NCBI RefSeq assembly: GCF_011694515.1
Contig: NZ_CP050192.1
Location: forward strand, 3,296,172-3,360,171
Direction of reading: 5' to 3'
DNA length: 64,000 nt
Source: Mycobacterium sp. DL592
GTDB taxonomy: Bacteria; Actinomycetota; Actinomycetes; Mycobacteriales; Mycobacteriaceae
Of this stretch, positions 56,096 through 64,000 are shown piece after piece. The notes below the pieces were generated by a model. It had not been told where the DNA came from and searched no databases. It worked only from the letters and a program-made list of their open reading frames with translations. A program made the translations under genes and the position numbers. Each line of letters starts with the position of its first letter. Positions within the stretch are counted from its first letter, which is position 1.

Positions 56096-56908
56096 GTGGG
56101 GCAGGGCCAGGGCAATAGCGGGTGCTTCTCGGGGGCAGGCGGGTTCGTCTTCGTCCTCATCATTCTCATTGCCACGGTGCCCAAAGAGGTCTGGATCGGT
56201 CTCGGTGCCACAGTGGCCGCCGTGGCCCTGATCGTGGTGACCGTGAAGGCGGCAGCTGCCCACGACAAGAATCGGGCCGCAGCCGAGGAACAGGCACGCG
56301 TCGAGAAAGCCGCCCGGGAGGCGGCCGCCAAGCGCGAACGCGAAGAAAAGGCGCGCAAGGTCCGGCAACACCGCATCGACACCCTGGGTGCGCAAAACGC
56401 TCAACTGGTGGAATCAACCCTCGGCGCGGTGAAGCAGATCACCGCATCGGAGGCCGCCCGCGAAGGGTGGCTCGGAGACGTGGATTTCACGGCCGACATC
56501 ACGAGAATCACCAACGGTTTCGAAAAAGCTTACGCGCTAAGAAAAGTCGCCAACGAGTTGTCCGCCTTGGACAACCCCGGCGCCGATGACAGAACGCTGC
56601 TGGCGGAGGCACAAGCAACTGTCACCGATCTGGAATGCGCTGCCCTGGAACGGGTCGGACTGATCGCCAAGTGCGCCAACGAAGCTCAATTGGTCGACCA
56701 ATCACTGCGCGCCGAACGCAGGGACGCAAGAACGGCAGAGCAACGCGCGCAATTGCACGCCGAGTTGAGCGCCATGCTGTACGGGATCGAAGCGACTCCC
56801 AATGTCGCCCCGACGAACTCGGCGGCGGAGTCGGTGATGGCGCGGGTGGCGGCCTACCGCGAGATCAAAAACCAGATTCAGCGGACCCGACAGCACGGCG
56901 ACCAATGA
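56096..56908 (+). CDS. Membrane protein with coiled-coil region
   Basis: A 270-residue protein from GTG 56096, which follows AGGAGGG at about 8 bases. Two hydrophobic helices close to the N-terminus (GGFVFVLIILIATV, ~15-28, and VWIGLGATVAAVALIVVTV, ~32-50) are followed by a highly charged coiled coil (EEQARVEKAAREAAAKRERE onward). The remaining C-terminal part is helical and cytoplasmic, by charge. It is AT-richer in places (GAAAAAGCTTACGCG near 56523) than its neighbours, which may suggest recent acquisition. I recognise no family. It lies between the frameshifted peptide and the orphan permease. Confidence 0.75.
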   Translation: MGQGQGNSGCFSGAGGFVFVLIILIATVPKEVWIGLGATVAAVALIVVTVKAAAAHDKNRAAAEEQARVEKAAREAAAKREREEKARKVRQHRIDTLGAQNAQLVESTLGAVKQITASEAAREGWLGDVDFTADITRITNGFEKAYALRKVANELSALDNPGADDRTLLAEAQATVTDLECAALERVGLIAKCANEAQLVDQSLRAERRDARTAEQRAQLHAELSAMLYGIEATPNVAPTNSAAESVMARVAAYREIKNQIQRTRQHGDQ

Positions 56909-57074
56909 CCTAATACCGGGCACCGCCGTCCCGCAACGAGAAGCCTTTCGGCGCGAGCACCCGGGACGAACGGCCCTAGAGGACGATTTCCCGTGCGAGG
57001 ACCTTGAGCTATGTGGCACCACGACGTCAGCGATGCGATCGCGGTGACTGCTGTCCATCGACCAGTGAACGCCA

Positions 57075-57920
57075 GTGACGTACCGGGCCGTCTTCCCCGG
57101 ACTCATTCGCGCCCTCGAGCGGCCGGGCACGGTGCTGGGCCACATCGGCGACCAGACGTTGTTCTACGCCAGGGCGATCGGGGGCATCCCCTATGCGGTG
57201 CGCTGGTACCGCAGTGAGATTGTCCGGCTGATCGCCGAGATCAGCATGGGCGCCGGCGTGCTGGCGATGATCGGCGGGACACTCGTCGTCGTCGGCTTTC
57301 TGACCGTGGCCACCGGCGGCACGCTGGCCGTGCAGGGTTACAGCTCGCTGGGCAATATCGGCATCGAGGCGCTCACCGGGTTCCTCGCGGCGTTCATCAA
57401 CGTGCGGATCTCCGCGCCGGTGGTCGCCGGGATCGGTCTGGCCGCCACGTTCGGCGCAGGGGTAACCGCCCAACTCGGGGCGATGCGGGTCAGCGAGGAG
57501 ATCGACGCCCTCGAAGCGATGTCGATCCGGCCGATCGCGTTTCTGGTCAGCACCCGGATCGCCGCCGGGATGGTGTCGATCGCACCGCTGTACGCGGTTG
57601 CGGTCATCCTGTCGTTTCTGGCCAGCCGCTACACCACCGTCGCGCTGTTAGGGCAGTCGGCGGGCCTTTACGACCACTACTTCTCGACGTTCCTCAATCC
57701 GATCGACCTGTTGTGGTCGTTCACCCAGGCCATCCTGATGGCGTTGGCAATCCTGTTGATACACACCTACTTCGGCTTCTTCGCCTCGGGTGGACCCTCA
57801 GGTGTCGGTGTCGCGACCGGTGACGCCGTGCGCACATCGCTGGTCGTCGTCGTGTCGGTGACGCTGCTCGTCTCGCTGGCCATCTACGGCGGTGGAGGCG
57901 GGTTCAATCTGGCGGGGTGA
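57075..57920 (+). CDS. YrbE/MlaE-family permease, B-type, without partner genes
   Basis: A 281-residue permease from GTG 57075. The domain MGAGVLAMIGGTLVVVGFLTVATGGTLAVQGYSSLGNIGIEALTGFLAAFINVRISAPVVAGIG and GAGVTAQLGAMRVSEEIDALEAMSI are the typical YrbE signature. In mce operons these occur as an A/B pair; the pattern of RWYRSEIVRLIAEIS and AGLYDHYFSTFLNPIDLLWS is the B type. Neither a yrbEA nor any mce gene is adjacent in this window. The C-terminal helices (LVVVVSVTLLVSLAIYGGGG) are intact. It may act with an A-subunit encoded elsewhere. The stop is 10 bases from the convergent nrdF stop. Confidence 0.88.
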   Translation: MTYRAVFPGLIRALERPGTVLGHIGDQTLFYARAIGGIPYAVRWYRSEIVRLIAEISMGAGVLAMIGGTLVVVGFLTVATGGTLAVQGYSSLGNIGIEALTGFLAAFINVRISAPVVAGIGLAATFGAGVTAQLGAMRVSEEIDALEAMSIRPIAFLVSTRIAAGMVSIAPLYAVAVILSFLASRYTTVALLGQSAGLYDHYFSTFLNPIDLLWSFTQAILMALAILLIHTYFGFFASGGPSGVGVATGDAVRTSLVVVVSVTLLVSLAIYGGGGGFNLAG

Positions 57921-57930
57921 CCCGCCAGGA

Positions 57931-58917
<987 letters not shown>

Positions 58918-58955
58918 TCACCACGATGTTTTGTCCGTTTCCGGCTGATGACCAA

Positions 58956-58971
58956 ACACTACCCCTGGGGT
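58956..58971 (-). promoter_or_regulatory. Candidate NrdR box 1 upstream of nrdF
   Basis: ACACTACCCCTGGGGT keeps one ACAC half of the NrdR consensus (ACACWATATATWGTGT) and lies 32 bases from the stronger box at 58988, giving the usual three-turn spacing. It begins 50 bases upstream of the nrdF GTG. Confidence 0.5.
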
Positions 58972-58987
58972 CCGACAACACACCGCA

Positions 58988-59003
58988 ACACAACAAGTTG
59001 TGT
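58988..59003 (-). promoter_or_regulatory. Candidate NrdR box 2 upstream of nrdF
   Basis: ACACAACAAGTTGTGT has both ends of the NrdR consensus ACAC...GTGT and is a near-perfect palindrome; with flanking bases it reads AACACAACAAGTTGTGTT. NrdR represses nrd genes when dATP is high; M. smegmatis nrd genes are known to be under NrdR control. Confidence 0.75.
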
Positions 59004-59078
59004 TTCACCGATCTCGAACGCACAGGTCGGCCGGGCGTGGCGCACGCCGTCGGCGTGTCGGCGCGCCTCAGCTCGGCC

Positions 59079-60632
59079 TCAGCTCGTTGATGCCCGCCGG
59101 AACCGCCATGGCCGTCGGCTCCGTCCGACGCCGGAGAACCGGTACTCCGAACGTTTCAGCGAACGCGTCGCCAGCCAGTACTGCCAGGTCATGCCGCTCC
59201 ACAGCGTGCGGTTCTTGCCGTGCTCGTCGAGATACCAGCTGCTGCAGCCGCCGGTGTTCCACACCGAGCGTTCCAGGGCCTCGTGCAGCTCGGCGTTGAA
59301 CGCGTCCTGCGCAGCCCGGGTCGGGGCCAGGGCCTGCGCGCCGGCCTTGTCGACCGCGGCGATCGCCTGCCCGACGTAGCCGATCTGAGACTCGATCATG
59401 AAGACCACCGAGTTGTGTCCGAGCCCGGTGTTGGGGCCCAGCAGGAAGAACAGGTTCGGCATGTCGGCCACCGCGACCCCGCGGTGCGCCTGGACCCCCT
59501 CGCGGTTCCACCGGTCGACCAGATCCCCGCCGCCTGGGCCCTTGATGTCGACGTAGGTGTAGGAGTCGGTGACGTGGAACCCGGTGGCGAACACGATGAC
59601 GTCGACGTCGCGCTCGGTTCCGTCGGCGGTGACGATCCCGGTGGGTGTGATGCGGGCGATGCGATCGGTCACCAGCTCCGAGCGGGGATTGGCGATCGCC
59701 CGGAAGTAGTTGTCCGAGAACAGGACCCGCTTGCAGCCGACCCGGTAGTTCGGCGTGAGCCTGCGGCGTAGCTCCGGGTCGCGGACCTGGCGGCGAATGT
59801 TCCACTTGCCGGCCAGCTCGCCGAGGGTGAGCAGTTCAGGGCGCTTCGTCATCGCGAAACCCAGCGACTCCTGGAACCAGTAGATGCCGTTGCGCACCAG
59901 CGCGCGGGCGCCCGGCACCGTGGCGAAGGCCTCCCGCAGCCGGGCTGGGATCGCGTCGTTGCGCCGCGGCAGCACCCAGGCCGGGGTGCGCTGGTAGAGC
60001 TGCAACTGCCCCACCTGGTCGACGATCTGCGGCACGATCTGGATGGCGCTGGCACCGGTGCCGACCACAGCCACACGCTTGCCGGTGAGATCGACGTTGT
60101 GATCCCACTGTGCGGAGTGGAACGCCGAGCCGCCGAACTCGTCGAGTCCTTCGATGTCGGGGATGGACGGGATGTGCAATGCGCCGGCGCCGGAGATGAG
60201 GAACTGCGCGACATACTCCTGGCCGTCCTTGGTGAAGACGTGCCACCGGTAGTCGGTGTCGTCCCAGTGCGCCCGGTCGACGTGGGCGCCGAAGCGGATG
60301 TAGCGCGCCAGTCCGTACTTGTCGGCGACACCTTGGAGGTAGGCCAGGATCTCGGGCTGGAAGGACCACACGTGGTTCCAGTCCGCCTTGGGCTCGAACG
60401 AGAACGAATACAGATGTGCCGGGATGTCGCACGCGCATCCGGGATAGGTGTTGTCCCGCCAGGTGCCGCCGATCCCGTCAGCCTTCTCCAGGATCAGGAA
60501 GTCGACGCCGCGGCGCTGCAGTTCGACGGCCATCCCGAGTCCGGAGAACCCGGTGCCGATGACGAGGGCCCGGGTGTGGACGGGGGTCCTGGCCGGGGAT
60601 TCGGCGGGGGCCTGCGATTCGGCGACGGTCAT
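59079..60632 (-). CDS. Flavin-containing (Baeyer-Villiger-type) monooxygenase
   Basis: A 517-residue FAD/NADPH monooxygenase from ATG 60632. The FAD fold is ALVIGTGFSGLGMAVELQRRG with IGGTWRDNTYPGCACDIPAHLYSFS, and the NADPH fold is RVAVVGTGASAIQIVPQI. The Baeyer-Villiger fingerprint FxGxxxHxxxW is present as FGGSAFHSAQWDHN. The C-terminus (NTGGCSSWYLDEHGKN) is common in mycobacterial monooxygenases. It may oxidise ketones or lipophilic drugs; M. tuberculosis Rv3049c occupies the same place. A TetR regulator gene (60699) lies directly upstream on the same strand and may control it. Confidence 0.93.
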   Translation of the reverse strand: MTVAESQAPAESPARTPVHTRALVIGTGFSGLGMAVELQRRGVDFLILEKADGIGGTWRDNTYPGCACDIPAHLYSFSFEPKADWNHVWSFQPEILAYLQGVADKYGLARYIRFGAHVDRAHWDDTDYRWHVFTKDGQEYVAQFLISGAGALHIPSIPDIEGLDEFGGSAFHSAQWDHNVDLTGKRVAVVGTGASAIQIVPQIVDQVGQLQLYQRTPAWVLPRRNDAIPARLREAFATVPGARALVRNGIYWFQESLGFAMTKRPELLTLGELAGKWNIRRQVRDPELRRRLTPNYRVGCKRVLFSDNYFRAIANPRSELVTDRIARITPTGIVTADGTERDVDVIVFATGFHVTDSYTYVDIKGPGGGDLVDRWNREGVQAHRGVAVADMPNLFFLLGPNTGLGHNSVVFMIESQIGYVGQAIAAVDKAGAQALAPTRAAQDAFNAELHEALERSVWNTGGCSSWYLDEHGKNRTLWSGMTWQYWLATRSLKRSEYRFSGVGRSRRPWRFRRASTS

Positions 60633-60698
60633 GCCCACCAAAGTACCCAATACCGCCGGTATCGGCTAAAGGGTCTTTCGGCCCGGGATTCGGTGCGC

Positions 60699-61445
60699 TC
60701 AGCTGACGGCGGCGCGTCGCGGCATGGCGTCGCGGATCGGCCGGTTCTGGTCGAGGTCGATCCCCAGCAGTTCAGCGGTTCCGTCGATGGTGCCGAGCAT
60801 GATCGTCGTCAGGTGTTTGACGAAGTCGTCCGAGGGCATCCGCCGCGGGCTGGTGGGGTCGGGACCCAGCCACCAGTCGGTGGCCGCCGACGCCGACCCG
60901 AACGTTGCCGACGCGGCCAGCTGCAGCGCCGCCGGGTCGAGCTCCATCTCCCGCAGTTCGTGGTTGAACATCTCCGCGATCGCCATGGTGATCTCGCGTC
61001 CCTCGTTGAGGGCCCGCACCGTCGACTCGGACTGCTCGGGGAAGCGGCCCTGCAGCATGAAGCGCAGCACGTTGGGGTGCTGGTCAACGAGGTTGACGTA
61101 TTCGGCGACGCTGCGGCGGATCAGCTCGCGGACCGGATCCTTGGCGAAGTCGATGTTGGGGAAGATCGCGGCCCAGAGCATGTCGCGCAGCCGGGCGCCG
61201 ATCGCCTGGAACAGGTCGGATTTGTCGGTGAAGTGCCGGTAGATCTTCGGCTTGGCGGTGCCGGCTTCCTCGGCGATCTCGCGAAGGCTGACTTCGGGCC
61301 CGCGCTTGTCGATCGCACGGAACGAGGCGTCGACGATCTCCGCGCGGACCTTCTTGCGGTGCTCGCGCCACCGTTCGCTGCGCGCGTCGACCTTGCCGGA
61401 ATCGGCCCCCGGCCGCGGCCGTGTCACTCTGCGCACGTCATGCAC
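60699..61445 (-). CDS. TetR-family regulator
   Basis: A 248-residue TetR regulator. The helix-turn-helix is RAEIVDASFRAIDKRGPEVSLREIAEEAGTAKPKIYRHFTDKSDLFQAIG. The C-terminal domain is helical with no recognisable ligand motif. It sits upstream of the monooxygenase with 66 bases between, so regulation of that gene, and of itself, is likely. Its N-terminal 25 residues (RPRPGADSGKVDARSERW) are a basic extension; ATG 61445 is kept as start. The counterpart in M. tuberculosis is Rv3050c by position, from memory. Confidence 0.92.
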   Translation of the reverse strand: MHDVRRVTRPRPGADSGKVDARSERWREHRKKVRAEIVDASFRAIDKRGPEVSLREIAEEAGTAKPKIYRHFTDKSDLFQAIGARLRDMLWAAIFPNIDFAKDPVRELIRRSVAEYVNLVDQHPNVLRFMLQGRFPEQSESTVRALNEGREITMAIAEMFNHELREMELDPAALQLAASATFGSASAATDWWLGPDPTSPRRMPSDDFVKHLTTIMLGTIDGTAELLGIDLDQNRPIRDAMPRRAAVS

Positions 61446-61588
61446 TGTACCTGCCGGTATTGGCTGACCAGGGCGACTCGTGACGAGGTCACTGTTTCGT
61501 CCCCACTGCGGGGGCGTTCACGCCGGGAGCGGTTCAACTTTCTCAGCTAGCATCGGACGGGTCGGGCCATTGAGTGAGACGAGGAGTT

Positions 61589-62767
61589 GTGACCGAGCGA
61601 TTCGACGTGGTCATTGCCGGCGGCGGTCCCTCGGGAGCCGCCGCAGCCTGGCAGGCCGCGCAGACCGGTGCCAAAGTGGTGGTCCTGGACAAGGCGGAGT
61701 TTCCCCGCGACAAACCCTGCGGTGACGGGCTCACCGCCCGTGCGGTCAGCTATCTGCAGAAGATGGGCCTGGCCCACGAGGTGTCCCAGTTCCACCGCAT
61801 CAGCGGTGTGACGGTGTATTCCCCCTCGGAGTGGGACCTGTCCTTCCCCCAACGTCCCGGCATGCCCGACCACGGCCACACCGCCAGCCGCACCGAGCTC
61901 GACACCCTGTTGCTCAAGCACGCCGAGTCCGCGGGCGCGGTGGTCCGCCAGGGCGCCGAGGTCGCCGGGCCGGAACTCGACGAACGCGGCCGAGTGGTCG
62001 GCGTCGTGCTCAAGAACGGCGAGAAGGTCTTCGGCGACGCGGTCATCGCGGCCGATGGCGCCTACTCCCCCATCAAGCGGGCGCTGAAGATCGACTCGGA
62101 CTACAACGGCTACTCCGCGATCGCGATCCGCTCGGAGATGCACGCCAACCGGGCCGACTCCGACCGCTTCGAGATCTACCTCAAGCTGCTGTTCCAGGGC
62201 GACCAGCTGCCCGGCTACGGCTGGATCTTCCCGATGGGCGGCGGCCGGTTCAACATCGGGTTGGGCTACGTCAACAGCTACAAGAACTGGCAATCCATCA
62301 ACGCCACCCACTTCTTCGGCGACTTCCTCAACAGTCTTCCGCGGGAGTGGGAGCTGCCCTCGGTCGAGGAACTGAAGAAGAACAAGACCGTGCGGGCGTG
62401 GCGGCTGCCGATGGGCTTCACCGCGTGGCCGCCGTGGCGTCCCGGGGTGCTGTTCGCCGGCGACTCGCTCGGCGCCGGTAAGCCGGTGTCCGGTGCAGGC
62501 ATCTCGAAGGCGCTCGAGTCCGGGCTGGCTGCCGGCGAGTGCGCGATGGCCGCACTGGAGAACGGCGGGCCCGACGACTTCACCAACTACCAGCTGCGGA
62601 TGGAAGCGGCCTGGGGGCGCGAGTACAAGCGTGGGCGCTTCTTCAACAAGCTCGCCGGCTACCCGAAGGTCGCCGAGACAGGCCTGAAGCTGTTGGACAA
62701 CCACACCTTCCGCGACTTCCTGCTCAAGTCGCTGTACAAGAAGCAACAGAGCCCGTCGCACACCTAG
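61589..62767 (+). CDS. Geranylgeranyl-reductase family flavoprotein
   Basis: A 392-residue FAD protein. GTG 61589 is preferred (TERFDVVIAGGGPSGAAAAWQAA follows immediately); GTG 61574 is possible. The family motif is FPRDKPCGDGLTARAVSYL with the catalytic-type Cys, then VIAADGAYSPIKRAL and GVLFAGDSLGAGKPVSGAGISKALESG. Such enzymes saturate isoprenoid double bonds; the mycobacterial MenJ reduces menaquinone-9 to MK-9(H2). It could be a paralogue of MenJ, or act on another prenyl lipid. It stands alone between divergent TetR and a SUKH-like gene. Reaction unproven. Confidence 0.88.
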   Translation: MTERFDVVIAGGGPSGAAAAWQAAQTGAKVVVLDKAEFPRDKPCGDGLTARAVSYLQKMGLAHEVSQFHRISGVTVYSPSEWDLSFPQRPGMPDHGHTASRTELDTLLLKHAESAGAVVRQGAEVAGPELDERGRVVGVVLKNGEKVFGDAVIAADGAYSPIKRALKIDSDYNGYSAIAIRSEMHANRADSDRFEIYLKLLFQGDQLPGYGWIFPMGGGRFNIGLGYVNSYKNWQSINATHFFGDFLNSLPREWELPSVEELKKNKTVRAWRLPMGFTAWPPWRPGVLFAGDSLGAGKPVSGAGISKALESGLAAGECAMAALENGGPDDFTNYQLRMEAAWGREYKRGRFFNKLAGYPKVAETGLKLLDNHTFRDFLLKSLYKKQQSPSHT

Positions 62768-62776
62768 TCTGGGCGC

Positions 62777-63292
62777 ATGGTCGGTGACGGCACGGTGACG
62801 CTGACGCCAGGCCTCACCGACGACGAGTTGGCGCGCGTCGAGGACGAGTTCGGTTTCGAGTTCGCCGACGACCATCGGTCGTTTCTGGCGGACGCTCTGC
62901 CGGTCGGGGATTCGTGGCCCGACTGGCGCAACGGGCCGCGCCGGGGCCTTCAGCAGCAATTGCAGTTGCCCGTCGAGGGAATCGTGTTCGCTGTCGAATG
63001 GCGCGACTTCTGGGGTGCCGAGTGGGGCGCACGTCCGGCCCGGATGAAAGACGCCCTGCGCAGCGCGCGATATCAGCTGGCGCGGGTGCCGCAGCTGGTG
63101 CCGGTGCATTCCAATCGCTATCTTGCCGGCGGGCGCGGGACACACGGCAATCCCGTGCTCTCGGTGTATCAGGCCGACGTAACCTGCTGCGGCACCGACC
63201 TTTTCACCTACATCGACAGCGATTTCGGGCGCAGCGAGCCCGTGACGTCGCCGCGGCAGACGGTGCCGTTCTGGTCTGAGCTGATCGGCTGA
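62777..63292 (+). CDS. SMI1/KNR4 (SUKH)-like protein
   Basis: A 171-residue soluble protein 9 bases after the reductase gene. LTDDELARVEDEFGFEFADDHRSFLADALPVGDSWPDWRNG resembles the opening of SUKH/SMI1 domains, which bind partners and often are immunity proteins against toxins. The region GLQQQLQLPVEGIVFAVEWRDFWGAEWG and PQLVPVHSNRYLAGG also fit. No toxin gene is nearby. The assignment is by eye only. It is convergent with the dioxygenase gene, with only six bases between their stops. Confidence 0.6.
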   Translation: MVGDGTVTLTPGLTDDELARVEDEFGFEFADDHRSFLADALPVGDSWPDWRNGPRRGLQQQLQLPVEGIVFAVEWRDFWGAEWGARPARMKDALRSARYQLARVPQLVPVHSNRYLAGGRGTHGNPVLSVYQADVTCCGTDLFTYIDSDFGRSEPVTSPRQTVPFWSELIG

Positions 63293-63298
63293 CGAACG

Positions 63299-64000
63299 CT
63301 AGCTGCCCACGCCCAGGGTGTAGGACGTCATCGACAGCGAGCCGTATTCGCATCCGTCGGTGAGCACCTCGGGTGTGTCGTTCTGGGCGGCAGCCAGCCC
63401 GGCGAAGTACAGCAGCGGGATGAAGTGATCCGGCGTGGGCACCGCCGCGTCGTAGTCGGCGTCGGCCTGCAACCCTGCAGCCCCGGACGGATTGTCGAGG
63501 ATCTGGGCCCGCGCGGCGTCGTCGAAGCGCAATGCCCAATCGAAACCGTTGTCCCCCATCGAGGGCTGCATCGCGCCCAGGTTGTGCACCACGTTGCCGC
63601 TGCCCACGATCAGCACCCCGTGCTCGCGCAGCGCTGCCAGCTTGGCGCCGAGTTCGAGGTGGTAGTCCAGCGGCTTGTAGGCGTTGATGGACAGTTGCAC
63701 CACCGGCACCGAGTGGTCCGGGAAGGCGTGCGCCAGCACCGACCAGGTGCCGTGGTCGATGCCCCAGCTGTCGAGGTCGGCGCCCACCCAGGTCGGCTTG
63801 ACGACGTCGGCGATCTCCTCGGCGAGATCCGGCAGACCCGGTGCCGGGTACTGCATTTCGAAGAGTTCGGTGGGAAAGCCATAGAAGTCGTGGATGGTGC
63901 GCGGACGGACCATCGCGGTGACGGCCGTGGCGTTGATGTACCAGTGCGCGCTGATCGCCAGGATGGCACGCGGCCTGCCGACGGAGTCGAGCACCGACTG
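63299..64000 (-). CDS. LigB-family extradiol dioxygenase (4,5-DOPA dioxygenase-like), N-terminus outside window
   Basis: The visible 233 residues cover the C-terminal part of a class III extradiol ring-cleaving dioxygenase; the frame is open to the right edge, so the start is beyond 64000. AILAISAHWYINATAVT has a metal His typical of the family, followed by the DSWGIDHGTWSVLAHAFPD and VPVVQLSIN segments (second His), then HGVLIVGSGNVVHNLG (active-site His). The end is VPTPDHFIPLLYFAGLA. Members include 4,5-DOPA dioxygenase YgiD. The visible part is complete to its stop at 63299. Substrate unknown. Confidence 0.9.
   Translation of the reverse strand, partial: QSVLDSVGRPRAILAISAHWYINATAVTAMVRPRTIHDFYGFPTELFEMQYPAPGLPDLAEEIADVVKPTWVGADLDSWGIDHGTWSVLAHAFPDHSVPVVQLSINAYKPLDYHLELGAKLAALREHGVLIVGSGNVVHNLGAMQPSMGDNGFDWALRFDDAARAQILDNPSGAAGLQADADYDAAVPTPDHFIPLLYFAGLAAAQNDTPEVLTDGCEYGSLSMTSYTLGVGS

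Overview
The window is very GC-rich actinobacterial DNA with frequent GTG starts and ATGA/GTGA stop-start overlaps. Its gene content and order identify a Mycobacterium/Mycolicibacterium chromosome. From memory, gatB-pfkA-gatA-gatC-ACT protein-ligA, mnmA-iscS, etfA-etfB, the glucan/methylglucose-lipopolysaccharide genes, serB, ctaD, fecB, adhC and nrdF follow the M. tuberculosis Rv3009c-Rv3050c order. An uptake hydrogenase and several metabolic inserts absent from that region of M. tuberculosis point to an environmental, probably fast-growing species. No IS element, prophage, CRISPR array, tRNA or rRNA was seen, and no gene-free stretch exceeds about 300 bases.

Region 1 (1-2198) holds the end of a Pro/Ala-rich protein, an NmrA-like oxidoreductase and a decayed cytochrome P450. 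Region 2 (2195-10841, minus strand) is a tightly packed group 2a [NiFe]-hydrogenase (Huc) operon. In transcription order it encodes a HucM-like DUF1641 scaffold, the small subunit HucS, the large subunit HucL, a maturation endopeptidase with an extra C-terminal domain, a small protein, a TPR protein, the NifU-Rieske protein HucE, a six-repeat NHL propeller and an unknown protein. Most downstream genes overlap by four bases. Huc enzymes oxidise atmospheric H2 and feed electrons to the respiratory chain. No hypA-F genes are in view. A divergent AraC-type regulator preceded by a tiny coupled ORF, then a NarL-type two-component system, follow (11006-14064).

Region 3 (14267-32626) is mostly core: a HAD-like protein, gatB with a triplicated 3' end, a membrane protein, pfkA, gatA, gatC, an ACT protein, ligA, a TAP-type lipoprotein hydrolase, a methionine-synthase-like protein, an LpqA-like lipoprotein, mnmA, iscS, a PlsC-like and a GNAT acyltransferase, and etfA/etfB with a strong terminator.

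Region 4 (32833-41552) contains a SAM methyltransferase, a GH57 branching enzyme and a GT4 glucosyltransferase, known in mycobacteria from glycogen and methylglucose lipopolysaccharide synthesis. An acyltransferase, two exported proteins and two more methyltransferase-like genes follow. Region 5 (41563-52100) has an enoyl-CoA hydratase, Nudix hydrolase, ABC ATPase, a YczE/MocR divergent pair, serB, ctaD, fecB, a YciI protein and a zinc alcohol dehydrogenase.

Region 6 (52114-64000) is more accessory. It has a TetR regulator, a perfect 16-bp inverted repeat in front of an aminopeptidase-permease pair, a frameshifted exported peptide, an orphan YrbE-type permease, nrdF with two candidate NrdR boxes, a Baeyer-Villiger-type monooxygenase with a TetR regulator, a geranylgeranyl-reductase-like flavoprotein, a SUKH-like protein and a truncated LigB-type dioxygenase. 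Short structured elements recur between genes, including a 30-bp interspersed repeat that sits in frame inside two unrelated coding sequences.
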